This document shows, piece by piece, positions 57,157 through 64,000 of a DNA stretch of 64,000 nucleotides; within the stretch, counting starts at the first letter, position 1, and each line of letters begins with the position of its first letter. Source of the DNA: Paratinospora sagittata (lineage: Eukaryota > Streptophyta > Magnoliopsida > Ranunculales > Menispermaceae); assembly GCA_035771175.1 (NCBI GenBank), contig CM069598.1:5602194-5666193 (forward strand), written 5' to 3'. The notes beneath the pieces are model-generated. The model made no database searches. It had not been told where the DNA came from and worked only from the letters and a program-made list of their open reading frames with translations. A program made the position numbers and the translations under genes.

Positions 57157-59285
57157 TGTTAGTTAGTTGCTTTTAGGACTGGAACTTGTGCACGTGTTAG
57201 ATAATTGTTTTATGCTACCTTGCATGTGTCTACATGTTCTTTATGTTTCCTGCAATATGTCCACGTGTTCTGTATGCTTCACATTTTATTTGTTATTAAA
57301 ATGAGTTGGTCCTAGTCTTTTAGGAAGTAGTTAGTTTGTTCAAGATGTGTTGCAGTTCATGGCTTGATTCTCGGCCACTATGTTAGTTGTTCAGTTTTTC
57401 TTTTTGTTATATAATGTAAGCTTGATGCATTATGAAAATATTGAATTCCCATTTTGCATTCCCGTATAACTTCCTCTAAACAATTCTTCAATCCTCTGTT
57501 TTTCTTCTTTTAAAACTAACAATTGGTATCAGAGTTGCCTTCTTAAGGGATCTGTGTGTGTGTTTGACGCGTCATGGAAGTCGAAGCCAGTTTCTCCAGT
57601 TTCTCACAAATTGCTCCGCCCATGTTTGATGGAGAAAACTACCAGATTTGGGCAGCACGCATGGAGACATACTTGGATGCTTTGGATCTTTGGGAAGCAG
57701 TGGAAGAAGACTATGAAATTCCTGCACTTCCAAACAATCCCACCATGGCACAGATCAAAGCGCAGAAGGAGAAGAAGACAAAGAAGTTGAAGGCCAAAGC
57801 ATGCTTGTTTGCTGCGGTGTCATCTACGATTTTCATGAGAATAATGTCCCTTATGACAGCTAAGTCTATATGAGACTATCTCAAGGAAGAATATGCAGGA
57901 GATGAAAGAAAGAATTAAAAGGATGCAAGTCCTGAACTTGACCAGGGAATTCAAACTTCAAATAATGAAGGACTCGGAGACGATTAAAGCTTACTCAGAC
58001 AGGCTTCTTAGCATCGCAAACAAGGTGATGTTTCTTGGATCTGTGTTTATTGACTCAAGAATTGTAGAAAAAATTCTTGTTACAGTACCTGAAAGATATG
58101 AAGCAACCATCACTACCTTTGAGAATACCAAGGATCTGTCAAAAATTTCCTTGGTAGAATTGCTTAACGCATTGCAAGCACAAGAGCAAAGAAGACTGAT
58201 GAGGGAAGATACAACGATCGAAGGAGCTTTGGCAGCCAAGCATCAAAACGTGGCAAAAAACAAAAACAAAAAGAAGAAGGATTTTGAAGGAAATGGAGCT
58301 AGTACAACTTCAGCCAATGCAAAAGGAAAGAATGGGAATCAGAGGAAATCCTATCCACCTTGCCAACACTGCAGAAAGAGGGGTCATCCTCCATTTAGAT
58401 GCTGGAGAAGACCAGATGCTAAGTGTTCCAAATGCAATCAACTTGGACATGAAGCAGTAATTTACAAAGGAAAAGCTCAGCAGCAGGAAGTTGAAGCCCA
58501 AGTTGCAGATCAAGAGGATGAAGATCAACTTTTTGTGGCGTCTTGCTTTGCAAGTAGTAGTTCGACTGCACGTTGGTTAATTGACAACGGCTGTACAAAC
58601 CACATGACCAATGACAAGGAACTCTTCAGAGATTTGAGGCCAACTGACATTACTATAGTCAGAATTGGCAATGGTGATTATATCTCTATCAAAGGGAAAG
58701 GGACAATCGCCATAACCAGCATTGCAGGCACAAAAAGAATTTTTGATGTTCACTACGTACCATAAATCGATCAAAATTTGTTGAGTGTAGGTCAATTGAT
58801 TGAAAAAGGCTTTAAAGTGATCTTTGAAGATGGTTTTTGTCAGATTCTTGATATCACGGGTCAGGACATTCTCAAAGTGAGAATGAAGGGAAAAAGTTTT
58901 TCTTTTGATCCCATCAAAGAAGAACTTGGTGCATTTTCCACCGAAGCCAGCAACACTGAGATATGGCACAAGAGACTTGGTCATTGCCACTTGCCAAGGA
59001 TGCAACTCATAAAGAAAGAGGAGCTCACACTTGGCTTACCAACCTTTGGAGATCACTTACCGAATTGTCATGCTTGTCAATTCAGTAAACAAAAACGGAG
59101 AGCATTCCCAAAGTCAACCTGGAGAGCCACTTACAAGTTGCAGCTAGTCCACACAGATGTATGCGGTCCTCAAAGAACTCTATGATTTGCAGGTAGTCGG
59201 TGTTACATTGCTTTCATTGATGATTTTACAAGATTGTGTTGGATTTTTTTCTTAAAATTCAAGTCAGAAGTGGCTAGAGAATAAA
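57157..59285 (+). mobile_element. third Ty1/copia element, 3'-truncated
   Basis: A 365-bp 5' LTR (57157-57521, TGTTAG..CTAACA) is followed by a primer site TTGGTATCAGAGTTGCC. Then gag starts at 57574 (FDGENYQIWAARMETYLDAL), with a TGA inside it near 57873. It continues with two zinc knuckles (CQHCRKRGHPPFRC, CSKCNQLGHEAVIY, the second without its last Cys), a protease region with DNGCTNHMT where DSG is usual, GAG-pre-integrase IWHKRLGHCHLPRMQ and the integrase start HTDVCGP. Stops occur near 58764 and 59184. Homology ends abruptly near 59285; RT, RNase H and the 3' LTR are missing. Confidence 0.88.
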
Positions 59286-60050
59286 ACTTTTTAAAAATAT
59301 TTTGGGTAGAAAAAAAGTTTTAACATCAAGTGCCCTAAATAATATTCTTATCATATAGTACGGACATATGCAATTCCTTTTTTCTGATCCCCGACTTCCC
59401 TTTACTCTACTCAATTATGGGAAAACCTTGTTAAGAGACCTTCAGCTTCATTTGGTTCTCCCACCCTCCATTCTTTTCTTTTCAGCTACCTTAATTCTCC
59501 ATAATTACCACATTCTTTTCTTTTCTCGTCTCAACATTTCATTTAATTTTGTTTTAATGTTGTATTTTAACATTTAATCAGTCATTTTTTTCGTTGTTTG
59601 GGTTTTGGATGGTGATTTAAATATAATTTTTTATATCCAAAAATTTTAAAAGGTAAACGACACCTTTAATAAGTAGAAAGGCCCCAACATTAATGCTTCA
59701 TGGATGATAGCTAGCTAACCATCAAACAGTTAGCCCATTTGCAATTAATTACATATTAGATAGATAAAACAGTCCATAAATATCATTTACTTGACAAATC
59801 ACTTTTCTTTATTTTATTTTGATAACTAAGAAGCTCAAATAAATTGAAACAAATCTTTCCCCCATTCTAATAAAACAAATCTTTATTTTAGTTTGTCATC
59901 ATAAAACAGTAACAATAAAGCAAAAAAAAAAAAAAAAAAAAAAAAAATCAGATCTTCCTCCCATATAGATATCTAGCTTCAAGACCTAACATATATATGT
60001 ATAACAACGAAATGTCCACCAATATTATACCTGAAATATATCTTAACGCC
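59286..60050. other. intergenic 3' flank of the acyltransferase gene
   Basis: AT-rich sequence with a 25-base A-run at about 59922-59947. No gene supported. Confidence 0.5.
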
Positions 60051-60056
60051 AAAATC

Positions 60057-61109
60057 TCAGATCAATCTCAAAGGCTTCAGCACCTGATCCTTCACAAACT
60101 GATTCATAATCTCATACTCTCCAGTCGCTCTCAAATCCACCCCATTCCTCACAATCTGCGGAAAAAAAAGCCAGAAACCAGAACCCATAACAAAACCAAT
60201 AGTTAACACCCCAGAAATTACACGATTCATCTCCCGCTTTCCTCGAACCGCGTTCTTCACCTCGATCTCCAACGCAGTACAAACCCCATGCAACACGAAG
60301 AACCACGTCACTTCCCAAGTAGGCTCAACCCTCGTAATATAGAACCAAATCAACTCGTGCATTAGCCCAGAAACAACAAAAGCAGCAATTAAAGCTAACA
60401 CCAAACCCCACATCTTCCCAACAACAGGAACCGCAACCGACCGCACCGGGTAGAATACGGTCGGCCGTAGAATACTCGTGACAATGAGATTCCATCGTCT
60501 TCCCCAGAAATCTTGCAGTGATGTCGCTAAATAAGGCTCGTTGAACTGCGGTTCGATCTCGATCCGTAGCAACGATCGAGCCGGGACTGTGACCACGAGT
60601 AACAGGATTTCGGCTGCGAGATACACGTGGCAGCAGTAGAGGGTCAAGATCACATTTTGATCAAGATATGATCTGTAGTCATATAGACGGATTATAATGG
60701 CCAGAAGAAGGAATTTTATAGCGTAAATTACGGGTGATTTGAGACCGACAGTACTAGATTTACTGGTTTGGAGTTTGTGGGGAGGTTTGATTTTGATGGG
60801 AAGAGAAGCTATGGAGATGAAATGAAGGAGAGATAAGGAGGAAGAAGAAGATAAAGGGCCATGGTTGAAGGAGAAGAGGATGAGTTTGGAGTTGCAGAGC
60901 CAAGTAAGTAAGAAAGAAGTGATGCCAATGAGATGAGGAGAGGAGAGAGAGAGAGGAAAGAGAGTGAAGAGGAAGATGATGGGTAGGATTGTGAGGAATC
61001 TCATCAGGGTTTTTCCAGGTGGGATTTTTCCGGGTATAAAGTAACAGTAGGTTAGGGATGCTAAGGCAGTGATCCATACCTTGATGAAGTTGTTGATTTC
61101 TGTCGACAT
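60057..61109 (-). CDS. MBOAT-family wax synthase / acyl-CoA:sterol acyltransferase-like protein
   Basis: An intronless 350-aa membrane protein, the usual length and structure of the plant wax-synthase family. Several hydrophobic segments start at residue 10 (VWITALASLTYCYFIPG). The conserved family blocks are present: SLQDFWGRRWNLIVTSILRP near residues 195-215, the putative active-site histidine in VSGLMHELIWFYI near 245-257, and FFVLHGVCTALEIEVK near 270. The family transfers acyl groups from acyl-CoA to long-chain alcohols or sterols at the ER. The sequence cannot tell wax-ester from sterol-ester activity. The ATG at 61109 is followed by STEINNFIKVW, a typical start. A TATA-like TATATAAAAG lies only 22 bp before the ATG, so the real start site may use another element. 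The frame is intact. Confidence 0.9.
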   Translation of the reverse strand: MSTEINNFIKVWITALASLTYCYFIPGKIPPGKTLMRFLTILPIIFLFTLFPLSLSSPHLIGITSFLLTWLCNSKLILFSFNHGPLSSSSSLSLLHFISIASLPIKIKPPHKLQTSKSSTVGLKSPVIYAIKFLLLAIIIRLYDYRSYLDQNVILTLYCCHVYLAAEILLLVVTVPARSLLRIEIEPQFNEPYLATSLQDFWGRRWNLIVTSILRPTVFYPVRSVAVPVVGKMWGLVLALIAAFVVSGLMHELIWFYITRVEPTWEVTWFFVLHGVCTALEIEVKNAVRGKREMNRVISGVLTIGFVMGSGFWLFFPQIVRNGVDLRATGEYEIMNQFVKDQVLKPLRLI

Positions 61110-61130
61110 TGATCTTGATCTTTTGAATAT

Positions 61131-61140
61131 CTTTTATATA
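61131..61140 (-). promoter_or_regulatory. TATA-like motif just before the acyltransferase ATG
   Basis: TATATAAAAG on the minus strand, 22 bp from the ATG. If used, transcription would start at or inside the beginning of the frame, so it may be fortuitous. Confidence 0.3.
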
Positions 61141-61344
61141 TCTGGCTAGCTTTTAGATCTCTCTTGATCTAGCTTGATCTGTGATTAGTAGTGGTTTTTG
61201 ATTGTTGAGATTGGTGTTTTGAAAAGCAAGATCTTAATCAGATATTGGAGATCTAGTAAGTGCCAACAGGAAGAAAAACATTCATCTATCACTTGCAAGT
61301 GTGAGGGGTTGTTGACACAACGCCACATTGCCAGGATTAAAATA

Positions 61345-61420
61345 GCTTAAAGGGGGCGGCCCCTCGCTTTCCACGAGGTCCTGGTGGTCTTCTAGTTTTG
61401 AATCCCACGTCACTTGGATT
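61345..61420 (+). mobile_element. SINE-like fragment
   Basis: A tRNA-like patch with GGTCCTGGTGGTC, then CTAGTTTTGAATCCCACGTC as a B-box-like block. Short and without a clear tail. Confidence 0.35.
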
Positions 61421-61583
61421 ATTTGTAATTTTTTTATAAATTTGTTTATTAATTTACATTGATATTTAATTAATTATTGCCAAATAACTTTTTTTTTTAT
61501 TTTTTATTTAAAATTTTGTGGTCAGCGGGTAAGTATGATTTTGAATTTGTAATTAAAAGAAAACATGCCGAATCAGCACGACT

Positions 61584-61620
61584 TAAATCAATAAATCAAT
61601 AAATCAATAAATCAATAAAT
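61584..61620. repeat. (AATCAATA)n minisatellite
   Basis: AATCAATA repeated four times with a partial fifth unit. Confidence 0.95.
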
Positions 61621-62079
61621 ATAATGATATATGCAGCTCACCTTATGCAGTTAACTAAGATATTAACGATTAATTTATTTTAGTATTGTTTACTACTATA
61701 TACCTATAAAATGATATATATTATTAGAATCCATAAATATATGAAGAAGATTTTGGGATCCATATAAATTAATTTGATTGACCAAGCCTATAAGAAAAAT
61801 GTTTTATATACGTTCGGTGTAAATATCATTTTTTGACGTTTGAACATAGTTCCTTTAAATGTTTTTGGAATACATGTATTAGATAGCATCCTTAAATATA
61901 CACACATTTTTTAAATATTTTAAAAAAATTGGGTATTAGCCCAACTGATTTTGTTGGGTTGAATTGGAAATTAGCAGGCTATTAAGTTGCTATAGATTTT
62001 TTATCATTGGTTTTGCACACTTACTGAGTTAGCGTTTTTTTTATATTATTTTGAAGTAGAAACAATATTATATACCCAT

Positions 62080-62285
62080 GACCCCCACGCCGTATGTGGG
62101 TGCCCGCCCCTTTAGGATGAATAAGCCCATGCCAACACTGCGTAGACTAGGTCCCCCTCAGCAAAGACGTGGCTACTTCCGCTTGTTGAAATATGGGACA
62201 AGCGGCCTCTTACTAGTTCGAACTCACAACCTCACGCCCTTTTCACCTTCCGCCCCACCGCCAAACCACTAAGCCAATGCCTTGT
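62080..62285 (-). mobile_element. tRNA-derived SINE
   Basis: On the minus strand the A-box-like GGCTTAGTGGTTTGGCGG and B-box-like GTGAGTTCGAACTAG are followed by a body with paired CCGCTTGT..ACAAGCGG sequences. It is GC-rich compared with its flanks. No target duplication was seen. Confidence 0.65.
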
Positions 62286-62289
62286 TGGC

Positions 62290-63680
62290 TTGGTCAGAAA
62301 TTTTTAGTGCTGAAAATAAGATGAAAGTATAGTAGAAATCTGTAGGAAGTTTTGTTATGGTAAACAAATGAAGGGATAACAATCAAAACAGAGCAAGAAA
62401 TGAAAGCCAATTTTGATTACATGATCTATCTATATATCTGCATGCCTCTTGCAGTATGAGCAGTTTCTACATATCATTTTCTTGATTGTATATAATATAT
62501 TAACCTACCACCCAATGAAGCCCATAAGAAGCAAACGAAAACTATCTATCTGGTCTGGTACCACATAATAATTAAAAAGAAACTAAGTAAGAAATAAAAA
62601 GGCGAAATGCCTGGCTTCCCCTTGTACGCCAAAACTATCTAACACATTCCCGATGATTTCATTGCCGAAATTATAAGTAAAAAATGATCAGGAAAAGCGT
62701 TTTTTTCTTCTTCTTCTTCATGTTCTTTAAACTAGCTAGCGAGGGATAGGGAAGGGAAAGAAAGACGAGTGAATGGGAGAGCAAGCGGTGATGTTTTTAT
62801 AAGAAGAAGAAGAAAGAAGATTTCACGAGGAGCGTTATGTTTTGAAATTAATTTGTATTGCGTGGGCCAAGGCGCAGGCCATTTTTGTTTCTCACGTTAG
62901 GAGGTCTGTTTGTCTTCCTTTTCCAAGTCAATAAATTTCGACAAACTCTCAGCAAGTTCCAAAAGTTATACAAAATTACTTATTTAATTAGTCTATAGTA
63001 ATTATAGGTGTATTATTATAACTATTATTTCAATTTGCTATATATATATATATATATGTTATAATTATATCATATTTATAAAGTCAGAGAATGAAGTTGC
63101 CATTATTTCAGGGATGTTTTATAATTAATTATTATTATTATTTTTTAAAGGAACCAGAGTGAGTTGTTGGGAGAGAATCTTCACCTAGCTAGTAACATAT
63201 ATCTCACAATTTGTTAATTATTTTTGAAAAAATAAAATAATTCTAAAGGTGCTCTAGCCTGCAGCTTATTGATAAAGACGACCACCCTGTTTCATGGTTG
63301 TTAACAAAATTAATTAATTAAGTGTTATAGAGTCAACTCAGGGTCTTTAACTTTTCTTTTTTGGTTTTATATACATGTCTTGGTTCAAAGTTGCTATATA
63401 AATCTTCACATCGAAAGATATATAATATTTTCGTTACTATATCTGACCACATAGAAAATAACGAAGGTGAATGAAAAGTCAAAAGGGGGAGGAAGTTCTT
63501 GCCCTTAATAATTTAGACCAGCAAGAGGACCTGATTTTGTGCCGAATTCATCATGATGGTATAAGAGAGAGAATTTTCAAAGTACTGAATTTGAAAAGAG
63601 AAAGGTCTTTCATCTGTTCTAATATACAAGTAGAATATTGTTGTATAATATGTAAACTCCTAATTAAAGTATTGTCATAG

Positions 63681-63717
<37 letters not shown>

Positions 63718-63755
63718 TACATTAGTGAAATAATAAATAATTTGTTATGAGATAA
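62290..63755. other. intergenic region
   Basis: AT-rich with a CTTCTTCTTCTTC run near 62707 and GAAGAAGAAG near 62803, (TA)n runs near 63042 and 63688, and no gene I can support. A 69-codon frame at 63471 has a LILCRIHHDG patch loosely like a NAC-domain end, but nothing else backs it. Confidence 0.4.
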
Positions 63756-63759
63756 TAAA

Positions 63760-64000
63760 TTATTATTAATAAAGAGGTATACATATATGTGTAGACAAAG
63801 AATGAAACAGCTAACGGTTTAGTAAGGATGTCTGCAGTTTGATCCAAAGCTGGAACATGATGAACAAGATGCTCATTTGCTCCTACACGTTCTCTGACAA
63901 AGAAGAGATCTAATTCTACATGTTTAGCACGAGAATGTAACACATGATTAGCAGATAGAGCTACTGTCGATTGATTGTCACACCAAATAAGTGGAGGACG
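63760..64000 (-). mobile_element. Ty1/copia RNase H / 3' end remnant at the window edge
   Basis: The minus strand reads LHSRAKHVELDLFFVRERVG followed by VPALDQTADILTKPL, the conserved end of copia RNase H. The element runs off the window end. It resembles the 42.6-43.0 kb remnant in family. Confidence 0.8.

Noticed and set aside
63471..63680. NAC-domain gene fragment (LILCRIHHDG)
   Set aside because: A single short resemblance with no flanking NAC sub-domains or splice structure.

Overview
This is a stretch of an angiosperm nuclear genome, most likely a woody eudicot. It is AT-rich, has spliced plant genes, and is full of plant transposable elements (L1- and RTE-type LINEs, Ty1/copia elements, a solo LTR, tRNA-derived SINEs and MITEs). 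I cannot name the species. There are no prokaryotic operons, CRISPR arrays or functional tRNA/rRNA genes.

Layout. (1) 1-28.6 kb: the 3' part of an EDM2-like gene (PHD-finger chromatin regulator with a methyltransferase-like domain). Fourteen coding exons with mutually compatible phases (1,041 codons plus stop in the window) are spread over 27 kb. Its introns hold L1 and RTE remnants, nested L1s, a solo LTR, SINEs and a hAT-like MITE; several have clean target-site duplications. The 5' exons lie upstream of the window. (2) 28.6-35 kb: a long foldback element, a CpG-bearing 5'UTR-like segment, then a truncated tandem copy of the EDM2-like gene (only the methyltransferase-like part and C-terminus). 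It is a pseudogene with three frame lesions, one of them a 29-bp tandem duplication. (3) 35.9-40.4 kb: an intact nine-exon gene for the SAD1/USP39 tri-snRNP splicing factor (557 aa), with a near-perfect hairpin element in its last intron. (4) 41-47.2 kb: two tandem minus-strand genes for small secreted cysteine-containing peptides. One carries an exact 60-bp internal duplication; the other stops early, although recognisable coding sequence continues past the stop. MITEs, a copia remnant and TA microsatellites lie between them. (5) 48-59.3 kb: a block of copia elements. An old plus-strand copia (TSD CTTTG) is split by a younger minus-strand copia (TSD CATAT) with an almost intact polyprotein, and the 5' part of a third copia follows. 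(6) 60-61.1 kb: an intronless minus-strand MBOAT wax synthase/sterol acyltransferase-like gene. (7) 61.1-64 kb: intergenic sequence with SINE-like pieces and a copia RNase H remnant at the window edge.

Working together. EDM2-type proteins are known to help genes with intronic heterochromatin make full-length transcripts. Here the EDM2-like gene itself has heavily TE-loaded introns, which suggests a possible self-regulatory loop. The SAD1/USP39 gene next door encodes a splicing factor. The peptide genes and the acyltransferase look unrelated to each other. All exon boundaries were inferred by eye from GT/AG sites, phase and remembered family conservation; nothing was run against a database.
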